This document shows positions 38,801 to 50,400 of a DNA stretch of 64,000 bases, piece by piece; within the stretch, counting starts at the first letter, position 1, and the number at the start of each line of letters is the position of its first letter. Origin of the DNA: Gigantopelta aegis. Taxonomy: Eukaryota > Mollusca > Gastropoda > Neomphalida > Peltospiridae. Made by a program: the position numbers and the translations under genes. The notes beneath the pieces were generated by a model. The model made no database searches and was not told the origin of the DNA. It saw only the letters and a list, made by a program, of their open reading frames with translations. Location of the stretch: NCBI RefSeq assembly GCF_016097555.1, contig NC_054713.1, positions 43,683,071 through 43,747,070 of the forward strand, read 5' to 3'.

Positions 38801-41800
38801 CGATCTTTTATTAATTTTCAGGACACAGTACTGAATATTCGTACTTTTTATACATATATGGGATTTAAATTCATAGCTTTTATTCCTTTTTTATATTATT
38901 TATTCCATTATGTAAAATATATACAATTTGTGGGGTGGGTTTTTTTTCACTGATGTGATAAAAAAAAAGGTTTTTTTTATTCCTTTTTTTTTTTTCCCCC
39001 CTCCCACCTCCGTTAATGACATCAAGCGGGACCGATTGACAATTTTATTTTTCCCCATCCCTGGTGTGTAGTCTGTTAATAATTGTTAAACTTGGTCTCA
39101 GACAACACATTAAATTTTGTGCCCTATTAGGCTAAATAGATTAGCTTAGTCCTTGAGAATGCTAAAAATTAAATTTAAACAAATAAAGATGATAACTTTG
39201 TATAATAAATAGTACACAATGTCATATAATTATATAAGCTACAATTTAAAATATATTAATAAATGTAATGCTACGAAATGGTGACTGAACTGAATTCAAT
39301 ATAAAAATTACTTGATCTACATATATATATGGCCTTGACTGGCTTCACATGAAGGCCACTTTTAAACTACAAATAAAAACCACTTTTTTGGTCATATTCT
39401 ACACCCCATAGTTATATCTTAATAGATTGTACCCAAGTAAAGAGGAAAGTTTTTCCTTAAAGAAAGTGTGTACACGTTGCAGAATAGATACCCAAGTAAA
39501 GAGGAGTTTTAAATTGAAGAAAGTTTGTACACGTTGCAGAATAGATACCCAAGTAAAGAGGAGAGTTTTTCCTGAAAGAAAGTTTGTACACATTGCAGAA
39601 TAAATACCCAAGTAAAGAGGAGAGTTTTTCCTTAAAGAAAGTTTGTACACATTGCAGAATAGATACCCAAGTAAAGAGGAGAGTTTTTCCTTAAAGAAAG
39701 TGTGTACACGTTGCAGAATAGATACCCAAGTAAAGAGGAGTTTTTCCTTAAAGAAAGTTTGTACACATTGCAGAATAGATACCCAAGTAAAGAGGAGAGT
39801 TTTAAATTGAAGAAAATTTGTACACATTGCAGAATAGATACCCAAGTAAAGAGGAGAGTTTTTCCTTAAAGAAAGTTTGAACACATTGCAGAATAGATTA
39901 CCCAAGTAAAGAGGAGAGTTTTCCCTGCTCCACAAATTCCCAGCAGGAGGACACTGCTTCTGCCACTTCTTGTACTTTTTAGATAAAACAGCAAACCTGA
40001 AAAATAAACTCATGGAAGGTGACATTTTGTACATTTACCTTTAACATCCAGGCCTCCGAGTCTGAGAATTAAGAATTTGCTTACACCAGTTACGGGTTAC
40101 GCAAAAACAAATTCAGGTAACCCATTTGTTTTCACGTAACCCATCATGATAATATAAATCATGTAATAAATTCAATGCACAATGAAAAATGGGTTACGCA
40201 AACTATACTTATGCGAGTGACGCGCGAACGAAACTATCACTCTCACAATTTTCAAAGAGACCTGACAATGAATGAATGAATGAAAATGTTTAACTGTTTA
40301 AGACATAGCCTAAACATTACAAACAATGTTGGAACGTACATTTTTTAAAGTAATTTATGAAAAAAATATTACATGTTCAAGACATGACCTAAACATTACA
40401 AACCAATGTTGGAGGTAAACAATTTAAAATACAGGTGTTGCGCCAGTTCCGGATCACCTGTAGTTACCGATCAGTCTGTCGGTATATTAAATTTTTAGTC
40501 ATTTCTATGTAAATTTCATTAAACAAATATTCTAACAAACAAATAATACATGTTTCTTGAAATTGTACGTAAAATAACTGTAACAGCATATAGTCTTGGT
40601 TTTATTTTGGACGGCGATACATAACCACTATTAAAACTTTACACGAGCAGACGACATGAAAAAAAGAAGACGTTTAAAAAGAGAGATGAAGTTTTTGATG
40701 TTTTTCTTTTTATATCCTTTGAAATTTTATTGTACGAGTAGGGGAAACATCTATAGATTGTGTATGACTAGTTTTATAAAAAGTGATGCTGCAAACGACT
40801 TACTGTAACTCCTCAAAGGGGACACACTTGATACGCCAGTTGCGGATCACTCACAAAACGGAAGGATGAACGCAGGGTTTATCTCAAGACTCAAAAACGT
40901 TGAACACAGTGGATTTTTTTTCTCCCACTTTTCCCCCTTCCTTTATAACTTTATAACAATAATAATGATGATGATAATAATAATAATAATAATTATTATT
41001 ATTATTATTTTCTTCTTAAACCTCTCTTGATTCGTCATTTTAACCACTAGTTCATAATAATTCGACTCTGTATGTCTCGGGGGCCCCATGTACTAGTAGC
41101 CCTAGACTGTTCGTCCCATGGCCAGTCATCCTCTACAAAATATTATATTAATCGTTGTAGTTCCACCTATTTTTCTTGTATTATTTTTGTTTTCTACAGG
41201 TAATGACAATATGTATATAATGCAAAGACACGTATTTTATAAACTGAAACTACGATTTTAAGTGTTCGTCCACTTGTCTCTCACGTTATATTTGTAGGCC
41301 TACATGTAATTAGCCATTTGTACAAATATCAGCCGCAGTCATTCACAAATATGGCTAATATAAATAAAATTTAGTTTTTTAAAATTCCATTTTCGTTTAA
41401 TTCGGGCAAAAATCAGTCTGCCCTGCCCCCTACAAAAATAGGAGCCCGTAGGACCTGTTAGATCGCCAGTCTAGAATCGCTAAAATCGCTGTACACGTGT
41501 CTTGTATTTGCCCCATAAGACTATTCAGTAATGTTGCCCGCCCTCCTCAGTGTGAGAGCCGTCCACCCCATTGTTTGTTTGATTGATTGATTGAAAAAGA
41601 AAAGAAAAAGGTTTACTGTACAAAGAAAAGAATCGGCACAAGTTTGACATGAGGACCTTTATAAAACCATGCCACCGCCAGTGGTCTGTTTTGCATGTGC
41701 CATTGCACGTGCTTTTCGCATACTCGACTACTCGAATGCTCGACTTTGGGAGAGAGGGGGAAGGGGTCCTCTATTTGGTTTTGTCAACGAAGTGAAAATC

Positions 41801-42805
41801 TCTTATTCAGCTTAATTATAATTCGCATTTAAACAGTCTGTACCACTATAGGGTGGATTATTTTTTTCAGTGGATTTTTTGTTTTACACAATCGCATTCT
41901 GATGCAGGAGAGTCAGTCGGCCACTGATTTGTGCATTCACACGGTCAATCTGAGCTAGCCCTAGCCTTTAGACCGTCGTTGAAAATAATTCTGTATTCAG
42001 GAGTAGATCCAGGAATTATTTTGTGGGGTGGGGGAGAGACTAACCAGAAAAGGGCAAATAGAACAACACGTCAAAAATAATAATTAATAATTCACTTTTG
42101 TGACTGTTTAGTGTGTGTCACTATATTAATATTTATCATTATTAACAAGGGGTCTAACCGTCCTGCTTCAAACTTATTTGCTTAATTTTAATATTTAAAC
42201 AGGAGCGGATTATTTCCGGTTAAAAAACAAAACCCACCCCCACCACGTAGATAACCTGTAAGATTTATAATTTCAAATTATAAACATTTACATATTGTTT
42301 CGGACACCCCCCCCCCCCCCACACACACACCTAAAGCATAATCCGCCCCTGTATTATGATAAATACTAAACTGTCCCAAAGTTGATATTTTGCTGTCATT
42401 TTATTTTATTTTCAAGCCTTCCCAAAGTTGATATTTTGCTATGTCATTTTTTTCTATTTTCAAGCCTTTGTTCCTTTCACAAAGAAAATGTGACTTTTAA
42501 AAGTCATCAATATCCTCTGCGTGTGCTGTAACCTCACCGTGGTGCAGGGGTGTAACATTCTCTTTGAGAATGGCCAATACAGCACAAAATTGAAGTTTTG
42601 AGTAAAATTCAGTATCCGTAAAATTCTGTGATATTTGTTTTTTTGCACAGTTCTTTACACTGTTTTTGTTTAAGTCTTGAATTTTTATATTGATGTTGAT
42701 CATCACTTTATTTATTTGCATTACCATAGTTTGACACCCAATAGCCAATGTATTTTTCGTGCTGGGGTGTCGTTAAACATTCATTCATTCATTCAAGTCA
42801 TCAAT

Positions 42806-42837
<32 letters not shown>

Positions 42838-43744
42838 GATATATACGATAATAAATGAAAACAATTATTTATTATTAGTAATAATAATATTATTTATTAT
42901 TATTATATAATAGAATGCCAGAAATCAAATATAATTCAACGAAAATAATAAGGATCGCGCACCTTTACTTTTGACACACGCCCCGTATATCTGACATCAT
43001 GGGACGCCATCGTTGATTTTCAATCGATTTTAGAAATTGCTAATTAGGGACGTAATCAGGGGGGTGGGAACCCTATGGAGTTGCAAATGATCATAAAATA
43101 TATCCGGCAGGATCCACGAACGTGCTGAAAGTGCTAACATGTTGGAAATAGTGTTTTTGAAGGGGTAAGCCTCTATTTTTCGAAAGTGATCCGGAACTGG
43201 ACAAAGTGATCCGCAACTGGCGTAAGTACGCCAGCTAGAACAACACTGTTTTTGGTGCCAAATGTTTACCTAAATTTACATTTTATATCACTGTTTATTT
43301 ATATGGTTGATTATCTTTATTACCAAGAATTTCTTTTAAAGTCATACGTGCGCATGTTGACAGAATTCACAATTTTGTCTGAAGTGATCCGGAACTGGCG
43401 CATCACCTGTATTAATTTTTGAATATCAACAAATACTATTTCAAACAGCATTCATGATCAACTAAATAGTAAACATTTACCTACAAACTATTTAAAACAA
43501 AACCTATTATTTTCAACAATTTGATAAAGGTTACTTTTTTCTTTTTTAAAAAAATAAATAATAATAATAATAATAAATTTTAAAAATTAAAAATGTCATG
43601 AATCCATATGGCATTTAAATGATAGGCTATGTCACTTTGAAATTTACCTATAGTTAGTATGCCTACGAGTACAGCCACTAAAATCCCAATTGCTGAAGGA
43701 TCATGCCTCTTAAGAGCATCAACAAATTCTAAAACTAAACTCAT
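32652..43744 (-). CDS. SRPRB: Signal recognition particle receptor subunit beta
   Basis: SRPRB is the ER-membrane GTPase that anchors the SRP receptor alpha subunit and helps hand ribosome-nascent chains to the translocon. Seven exons on minus join in frame to 747 nt (248 aa; human 271): 43744-43648, 39996-39902, 37828-37751, 36864-36791, 35106-35047, 33789-33658, 32862-32652. The order is a short lumenal N-terminus, one membrane anchor at residues 18-38 (AIGILVAVLVGILTIGLLFY), G1 GICGAGKT (52-59), G3 DLPGHE (95-100), G4 NKQD (158-161) and G5 ECS (224-226). The C-terminus ITRWLDRVA parallels human SRPRB. Every GTPase motif is present, so it should be functional. The start ATG directly precedes SLVLEFVDAL with no better upstream choice. 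The gene is head to head with DDI2. Two introns contain arrays built from this gene's own splice donors. Confidence 0.97.
32945..33176 (-). repeat. tRNA-derived SINE (B tail), headless
   Basis: From ACGACGCACTCAACACATTT through body to GAACGAGAAATAGCCCAT. It sits in the last SRPRB intron in the same orientation as the gene. Confidence 0.92.
33658..33789 (-). CDS. SRPRB: SRPRB exon 6
   Basis: Encodes FLYTVLSDNTVLSRSLPILI, ACNKQD (G4), then AKGSKVIQSNLEKE. The donor is AT|GTAAGT-like (GTAAG). Confidence 0.97.
33869..33941 (-). repeat. SINE head fragment
   Basis: CCCAATGGATCCACCAACGG, GGATCGATCCTAAGACCGGC and TTTACCATTGAGCTATGTTC form the tRNA-like head only, minus orientation. Confidence 0.75.
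34485..34830 (-). repeat. Possible retroposed sequence with an oligo-A end
   Basis: On minus this reads a GC-richer stretch (GATAGCCACAAGAGACAATC, GATGTGGAGGTCGACGGCG, GAAATGAGATGGAATTC) ending GGGATAAAAAAAA. The composition differs from the surrounding intron. The family is not recognised, and the retroposon reading rests only on the oligo-A and base composition. Confidence 0.3.
35047..35106 (-). CDS. SRPRB: SRPRB exon 5
   Basis: Encodes AVVFVIDSLTFQKEIKDVAE, the strand and helix between G3 and G4, matching human IVFVVDSAAFQREVKDVAE. The donor is GTGAGT. Confidence 0.97.
35632..36152. mobile_element. Long-arm MITE
   Basis: GGACCCATATTCACAAAACC at the left and TTTCTGTGAATATGGGTCC at the right are inverted. 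ACATGTAAATGTAAATCTA and CATAAATGTAAATCTACGG add subterminal repeats. About 520 bp in an SRPRB intron. Confidence 0.7.
36264..36756 (+). repeat. Interspersed repeat, copy 1 (about 490 bp)
   Basis: Begins CAGGGTTCACACACTTTGTC. The middle part with ACTATAAACCAAGTTTCATA and GCAGCCACCACCGTAAAGGC recurs inverted at 59730-60175 (CATTGACCT / TGAAACTTGGTTTATAGTT, GGCGGTGGTTATGACATCA). Possibly a hAT-like non-autonomous element. Confidence 0.6.
36791..36864 (-). CDS. SRPRB: SRPRB exon 4
   Basis: Encodes VKIVDLPGHERLRNQSLEEN then KSQA. DLPGHE is the G3/switch II motif, with the His characteristic of SRPRB. Confidence 0.97.
37045..37107 (-). repeat. tRNA-like SINE head fragment
   Basis: On minus, GATCAGTTGGTAGAGTGCTG has an A-box and GGTCAGTGGTTCAACTCCCC a B-box, but no acceptor stem can be paired. 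A fragment of the same head lies near 35447. Confidence 0.5.
37286..37416. repeat. Palindromic MITE-like repeat, copy 2
   Basis: CGTACTGATTTTACGAAA and the inverted TTTCGTAAAATCAGTACG are the arms. It shares its core with 11524-11668. Confidence 0.75.
37418..37765 (-). repeat. 42-bp array of the SRPRB exon 3 donor (8 units)
   Basis: On minus each unit reads the exon end CCAGGTTTAAAGAAT, the donor GTGAGT, then TCAGTCTGTGAATGTATGTA. The true exon 3 (37751-37828) ends CAGGCTTAAAGAAT|GTGAGT and forms the first unit. Confidence 0.9.
37751..37828 (-). CDS. SRPRB: SRPRB exon 3
   Basis: Encodes LTHGKFKETYTSIKTNHGNY then TAGLKN, the switch I region after the P-loop. It is 26 whole codons, the acceptor is GTTTCAG and the donor GTGAGT. 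Confidence 0.95.
38004..39063. mobile_element. hAT-type non-autonomous transposon (1,060 bp)
   Basis: Ends CAGGGGTGGGGAAAA and TTTTCCCCATCCCTG are inverted with one mismatch. A perfect 8-bp duplication GTGTGTAG flanks it (37996-38003 and 39064-39071). CAGGGGTG ends plus an 8-bp target are diagnostic of hAT. No transposase is seen inside. It lies in SRPRB intron 2. Confidence 0.88.
39405..39915 (-). repeat. 59-bp array of the SRPRB exon 2 donor (about 8 units)
   Basis: On minus each unit contains the exon end GGAAAAACTCTCCTCTTTAC, TTGG, a donor GTATCT (GTAATC in the real copy), then ATTCTGCAATGTGTACAAAC, TTTCTTTAA. It includes the codons just after the P-loop lysine and abuts the real exon 2 at 39902. 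Confidence 0.92.
39902..39996 (-). CDS. SRPRB: SRPRB exon 2 (P-loop)
   Basis: Encodes GLLFYLKSTRSGRSSVLLLG then ICGAGKTLLFTW. It finishes the membrane anchor and holds the GTP-binding P-loop. The donor G|GTAATC was chosen because exon 3 then continues in frame with LTHGKF. Confidence 0.93.
40432..43409. mobile_element. Long TA-flanked inverted-repeat element (2,978 bp)
   Basis: The left end CAGGTGTTGCGCCAGTTCCG, GATCAC is inverted at the right as GTGATCCGGAACTGGCGCAT, CACCTG. Subterminal copies of the same word occur at about 40835 (ACGCCAGTTGCGGATCACTC) and at 43186-43225 (GTGATCCGGAACTGG, GTGATCCGCAACTGGCG). TA or TATT flanks both sides. I see no transposase. It has collected later insertions: an AAT tract at 40960-41010, a SINE tail at 42719-42797 and an ATT tract at 42805-42915. 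Confidence 0.65.
42719..42797 (+). repeat. SINE tail with CATT repeats
   Basis: TAGCCAATGTATTTTTCGTG, CTGGGGTGTCGTTAAACATT, CATTCATTCATTC is a SINE 3' end of another subfamily. A minus-strand relative (AATGAATGAATGAAAATGTT) lies at about 40268. Confidence 0.7.
43648..43744 (-). CDS. SRPRB: SRPRB exon 1
   Basis: ATG then SLVLEFVDALKRHDPSAIGI, LVAVLVGILTI. This is the short N-terminus and most of the single membrane helix. The donor G|GTAAAT joins to GLLFYL in frame. Confidence 0.95.
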
Positions 43745-44180
43745 GGTTTAAAATTTAGGATTTAGCAGCTTAAACTTCAAAAAGGTTTCAAAGAAACGTT
43801 TACAATCACATGTAGGCCTCCTTAGTGATCTCCCTTTACATCACCGAAGAGTTATCTTCCTTGGAGGTGTTCCGAAAACAAATCTCCGGACTGATGAATA
43901 AATAATAAAATAACTATGTTTTATAATGGAAAACTAATTATTTATTGTGTAATAAATTGGATGTGAATAACATTTAAGACATTAAATTTGTTTTTATGAT
44001 TTAGCAAGCGTCCTCAAACTATAAAAATAACTTGTCACTATTTTTGTTTAAATCCGGTTTTCACGGTTACCCACATGCGCAATTTTAAGTAAACAACAGG
44101 AAGTACGATTTCGAGGAAGAGTTTTGTTTTGTGTTGTCACATGTGATGTTGATATTTGTTGTATCAGGTTTAAACTAGCA
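43745..44180. promoter_or_regulatory. Bidirectional SRPRB / DDI2 promoter region
   Basis: The two start codons diverge across 436 bp. It contains ACATGCGCAA (NRF1-like half site, 44074-44082) and ACAGGAAGT (ETS-like, 44096-44104), both typical of housekeeping bidirectional promoters. No TATA box at a sensible distance stands out. The transcription start sites cannot be placed from sequence. Confidence 0.6.
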
Positions 44181-44478
44181 ATGCAGATCACGGTAACGAC
44201 TTTATCAGATCAGATATTCACTCTGGATGTCGGCGAGGACATGGAACTTGAAAACTTTAAAGCGCTTTGTGAATTCGAAAGCGGCGTACCGGCTACAGAG
44301 ATCGCTATTCTGTGGAACGGGCGGCCCCTTACCGACAACAAACAAACATTAAAGCAGTATGGGGTGAAGGGCGGCGATGTTCTTCTTCTCCAACACATGA
44401 GGGGGTCATCGTCACAGCTGGCTGGGAATCCTGCAATACAACAATCAACTAGTCGGACACCAGCTTCAAGTTCAAGTG
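44181..44478 (+). CDS. DDI2: DDI2 exon 1 (ubiquitin-like domain)
   Basis: Encodes [20 protein letters not shown], then [20 protein letters not shown] and [12 protein letters not shown], the beta-grasp UBL of DDI proteins. The donor G|GTATAA is chosen. The alternative A|GTGGTA two bases or so earlier would also keep frame, giving Ser for Ser-Gly. Confidence 0.93.
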
Positions 44479-47400
44479 GTATAAAAACACCCCACCCCGC
44501 CCTTCCATTATGATTATAATGATTATGATTAAAGGGACATTCCTGAGTTTTCTGCATTGTAAGATGTTTCCTACTAATAAAATATTTATATGATTAAACT
44601 TACATATTAAATATATTTTCTTGTTTAGAATATCACTGTCTGTATATTCAATGTGTTTTTGGTCGTCTTAATATTTGTAAGAAGCCCAAACTGGATTTTG
44701 TCTTCAAATAATTTCGTATATATACGAAAAAATTATATTTTAGGAAATAAAATGAAATTTAACCTAGTAGTACAAATATTAGAACGATCAGAAACACGTT
44801 TAATATACCGTATATAGCCACTAATATTTTATGCAGAAAAATATATTTGATATGTAATCGACTGAATCATTAAAAAGTTTTTCTTAATCAATAACATCTT
44901 AAAAATTGCAGGAAACTCAGAAATGTCCCTTTAAATTTATGGTAGGACTTTCCTTTGGCACTGTCACGTATAAAGAACATTATAAATACTTATAATAAAT
45001 AGTTAGAGTTAGGGTTAGTGACAGTGCCAAAAGAAAGTCCTTCCGCAGGCCCTAATCTATAGTCTGTCCGGCAAGAGTTCCTTATTTTCCCCAATAACTT
45101 TAAATATTTGTTGGAATTAGTTTAAGGTTAGGGTTAGCGATAGTTATATACAATGCCTTTTAAAACAGTTTGTTCTATAAAATCAACATAATGTTTATAT
45201 TTCGTAATCCAGTATCGCTTTCTTTTGAAAAATTAAGACTTCCGAACGTTCCAGCATTCAGTTTATTCAGGCTTAGGTTTAGGGCTAGTGATATTAGCAT
45301 GCATGCTGGAACGTTTGGAAGTCTTTCCCATTTTTTCTATGCACAGTGTAAACAAACGCTCTAATTTATTATAAGGCGCTTCGCTTTCAACAACCTGACT
45401 TGTAAAAAACCCATAAATGACTTGATAGTATAATAAACTATTTAACTAAATATATTTCAGTTTGCATCAATAGAACGAAATGGAGTTATAGTATTTTTCT
45501 TTTACAAAAAATCCAAAGAAAAAATGCATATTATTAAGCCTATTGGTAGGGTACGTTCGAGCAAAAACTACCACTCACGATACCCAAGTGATACTTTTCT
45601 TTTCTTTGGGAAGACGTAATTGGTCAGTTTTGTGATTTTAGATGGGAAAGTCTACTTAATCAAGGGTTTTACAGAATTACTTACAGTAATAAAGCAGGGC
45701 GGCTGATAATGCCCATTACGACTGAAGGGGTATCCGTACGGTACCACACAATACCCTGTGATCTTAATAAAAGAGGCACGTCTTTTTAGTGAGTCTAGAC
45801 ACAGTGTCTGGGGACCGTCTAAATATACACCTGTCAATCAGGAACCACAGGTACAGGCCACAGAAAGAAAAGACCAATTAACCAAGAAAACACTCCGATT
45901 ATTATTTCAGTACATGGATTAATTTATGTACCAAACACAATACAGTTGTTTCAACACTGACAATGGTGGTTTATTTTGTATTGAAAAATAATATATAATT
46001 AAATTGTTGCGATACATTCACAAAAAGCAGGTATGTTTTGTTTCTTCAGTTCGAAGACTAATTCCTGACGTGACATGTTAGGTATTACGTAACCACCAGC
46101 TCGCCAGAGGGCGTATTCACTGGGATGGTACAAAATGGCTGCGCCCTTTATATATAATAGCCGTCACATTTAACCGTTTTATTAATTAACTATACGATTA
46201 TACTTGTTGATATTAAGCAATAATGTGCATTATATATCGTTGAATATGCATACCAGGCCAAATGCCTTAAAGTTAATTGTCCCCTCCTTTAAGGTTAGGG
46301 TTAGCGATAGTTATATACAATGCCTTTTAAAACAATTTGTTCTATAAAATCAACATAATGTTTATATTTCGTAATCCAGTATCGCTTTCTTTTGAAAAAT
46401 TAAACATTTTGACTATTCTGTGTAAAATGTCCTCCACAAGGGTCCTTTTGTTGGTGCTTTTGGAGGAAATATAGTACAGAAGACAGAATGAGGCATTATG
46501 GGACTAAATCTTCATTTTATTCCATAGATGTTTGGTTCATTCTGTCAAAATACACCCTATGAGATTTATAAGTATTAAAATACAGTCTCATTTGTTAGTA
46601 CACTGCGTGGTTGAGTGGTTGGAGTGCTCGACTACAGTCCCGATAGTCTGGGGTTCGTATCCAGACCTAGCACTACGTCGTTTGTAGTGTTTAATGCAAT
46701 ACCCAGTTGATATGGCTAATTCAGTACACCAAATGTGGGGAAAATACAGAACTCTTTCCTCAGGGATTCACAGAAGCACAAAATTAAGCTAAATTTGTGA
46801 TCCGTTTCCACCCAAATCTATAATTATTTTCTCATGAAAACATTTTTACTTGAGAGTGAGTAGGTCAGTATAAACGTTCATTAATACCTACGTATAATAG
46901 TTTTTTTTTTAAACAGGCATTCCAGTAATAGATTTTGGCAGCATCCAGATTCCCGGACGAGGCACGCCATCGAGATCGTCGTCAGCTGTCAATCAGGGAG
47001 TCACTCCGGCCATGATGGAAGACCCGGCGTTTGTGAGACAGATGCTGCTTTCCAACCCCCACCAGCTCTCTCTCCTGAAGGAACGCAATCCGCCACTAGC
47101 AGATGCACTGGCATCGGGCAGTGTCGGTGAGAAAATAAACACTTTTGTTTCAAGTACCTCCCCAAACTCCCCTGTTTTTAGTGTCTTCATTAATAAGTGG
47201 CAGATGCTGTCACCACATTTTTATGCTTACAGCTATATGAAGAGTTCATTTTGAAAACGTTTTATATATAACCATTATGTCATTTAACGATACACTCAAC
47301 ACATTTTATTTACGGTTATAATATGGCATCAGTCTTATGGTTAAGGACCACACAGATATTGAGAGAGGAAACCCATTGTCGCCACTTCATGGGCTACTCT

Positions 47401-50400
47401 TTTCGATTAGCAGCAAGGAATCTTTTATATGCACCTTCCCAAAGACAGGCTAGTACATACCATAGCCTTTGTTACACCAGTTGTGGAGCACTGGCTGGAA
47501 TGAGAAATAGCCCAATGTCATTTTGAGAAAAACATGATTTTGCAATTGCAGACATTTAAGAATTGACCGCAATTATTTTTTGGTTCATCTAAGTATGAAC
47601 CCCCAAAATGATGTGCATACTGTATGATTCCGCGTAGAAGGTCATACAAAAGTGTGCACATTGTTTTTTCGGTTCATACTTGCATGAATCCAAATAATAA
47701 TTGCGGTCAAATCTTATAATTAAATTTATATGCATACTTTAACAATACATAACTGAATTTATTTTGTTTAGCTTTAACTATGCCTGTAGTATTGTTCGTG
47801 TAAACTTCATTGATACTTATGTCGCGTAAGAATGCAAATGTTCATTCACTATTATTTGAATCAGGTGATTTTTTGGTACATGACATCTTTTACCAAATGA
47901 CGTCATTTGATAAGCGACGTCATTTCATCTAGCTGCTGTTAATTTTTACAGATCATTTCGTTATATTGGAAGGAATTGTCCTATTATTTTTTTTATAGTT
48001 TATAGTTAATGAAACTGAATGAAGGGAACGTGTCTAACATTTATGCTGTCAGTAGAACCGTTTAATTTTTGCCAACAGCTGTAGAACATCGCTTACAAGT
48101 AAGTTACAGGCATGAAGTTTCCTACATGATTCATTCCTATGGCCACCAACCAAGTCTCATGTCATGATTAGCAAAGAGGTTATTTTGTTTTTTTTAAATC
48201 AATGGGTATAGATCTACATGTCTACTCTGCTATAGCATTTTCCATTAATTTATTGTATATATATATTTTTTTTGCTTTTGTAGCTTTCACATGTATTTTC
48301 TTCAAAATATCTAAATATGGTTGCCTGAATAATCCAGCTTGTTGCACAAAAGTAGTGCAAGTCGGGGGAGGGGTTAGTAGGCGTGGCTTAAATTTTTCAG
48401 TTCACAGTAGTTGCAAAACAAGGCGTCGCATGCGACGTTTACTATCCTCATTTGCGACGTCTATTTTCGCCACAGTTGCTCAGACTGCAGTTCATATTTT
48501 CTTGGTTCTTGTCTGAATGGATAGCTCGGCTTCTATGGGTTAATTTCTTCAGGAAAACTTTGAGTTTTCCACGAATACAGCATCCATAACGGCTCATTGC
48601 TGTGGCGATTAGCGCCCACTTACACTGTACATGGAACGCTTGGATATCGCTTATTCCTGCACTGACTAATCACATTCAAGGATAGAAATGTGGGATCACT
48701 CCACATGATTATCATTATCATGGATTGCGAGAAGAATCAGAAGAAAAAGCAGCCAAGGCAGGAGTCAATAGACTCTTTGTTCAAGTGACAGAAACGAGAT
48801 ACGGAAATTCTGAATCGCTTTTTTTCCAACAAGACCGACGGTCATCAGTGTGTGGAATGCCTTTGTTTAAAAAAAAAAAAAAAAATTGATTCATGAGCAC
48901 ACAGATCCAGTGATTTTTCGCGATCGCGGAAAACGGACGGAATTATCTGAATTCCCATTGTGAAACGGAATTTACATTTGGAAATGGAATTACGATCTTC
49001 CGCGAAGTTAAAAAAAAAATCAATACTATTTTACTATTGCCACACGCAGTAAAACTGACAACTGACCCGTGTGCAGTACTATTGGCAAACGCTAGACTGA
49101 ATTATGCGCTTCACGGTAAACCAAATGGTCACATTGGGAACCAATCAAATACTTCGCAAACATTAGCGAAACGTTTGCTGGCTGAACTTGGGGATGGTTT
49201 ACTGCTTAGTCTGTTGCGCCTGCGCAGCTGGGACAGTTTTTTTTTTCAGGAGTAAGTTTAGCCAGCGGTTTGTCGCTAACACTTGTCTTGGAAGACAGAT
49301 TTTTACGCTACACATTAAACCGAATGACCATTTCGGGAACCAGTCAAAATATGTTTAGCAAGAAAACGGCTGGTTGAACGTTGCAATGTTACTTTATTTC
49401 CACTGTGTCATGCACATACTTCAATTTGCAGACGATGTTAGACTGTCAAAGTGATGATAAAATAAATGTTTACATTTTGTGAACCCTAAGCCCCGTTGAA
49501 TAAAGCAGTGCATTTAATTGTTGGACAATCATACTTTATGTAGTTATTATAATTGTAGCCTTTGCTCCTGATATGATTTTTCACTACTGATATGATCACT
49601 TTAAGTAACCTAAAGTCCGAACCAAATTGTTAACAACTACGATAAATAATTACTCTCCTACCTTTAATTACCGTTATATTTCCCCCAACTTTTCTCCGAA
49701 CACAAGTTGTGAAAAAACCATTACATTGACACAGATTCCACATACGAGACTGTAACGATGTCGCCAGTATCGACTTCGCTGAGATAGCATAGGGCAGTTT
49801 TCTGCCATCTGCCACTTTGGTTTTTTATGGAATACTCTTCAAGAGGGGTGAAAGCCTCCAAAGTATGTGACATAATTAATATAAAATCAATGATCTCTAG
49901 TGGTATCTTTAGACAAACAAAAAATACTAATAAAAACATTAATATGACGTCATCACGTTTGTTTTTAGATCATAACATGTTAAGACGTTTTTATATTAAA
50001 TGATATCCTTTCACCCCTCTTGGAGATTATTCCATAAAAAGTCAAAATGGTAGCCGGCACAAAATTACATGCTTTTTGCCCTATCAGCGAAGTCGATATA
50101 GGTGACATGGTTATCATCTAGTATGTGGAATCTGTGTTATTGTAATGTTTTTTTCAAGATTTATGTCTGGACAAAATGTGGGTAAAATCTAACGAAAAAT
50201 AAAGGTAGGAGAGCAATTTATCGTAGTTTTTAACAATTTGGTTCAGACTTTAATAAGATGAGACAACTTGTAGACTTAGTCACCCAGTCAGATTTCTTGG
50301 TTTTTCAAATTGTCTGAACCTGAAGCAACTAGAGTGGTCAGAGTGAGACAGTTTCTTTCTGACACACCTTTGACACAAATTGCCACTGTTTTGTCGTGAA

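Noticed and set aside
46600-46675. Possible tRNA gene
   Set aside because: A- and B-box-like words are present but the acceptor stem cannot pair, and SINE-type sequence follows. The same holds for 37045, 15367 and 62573.
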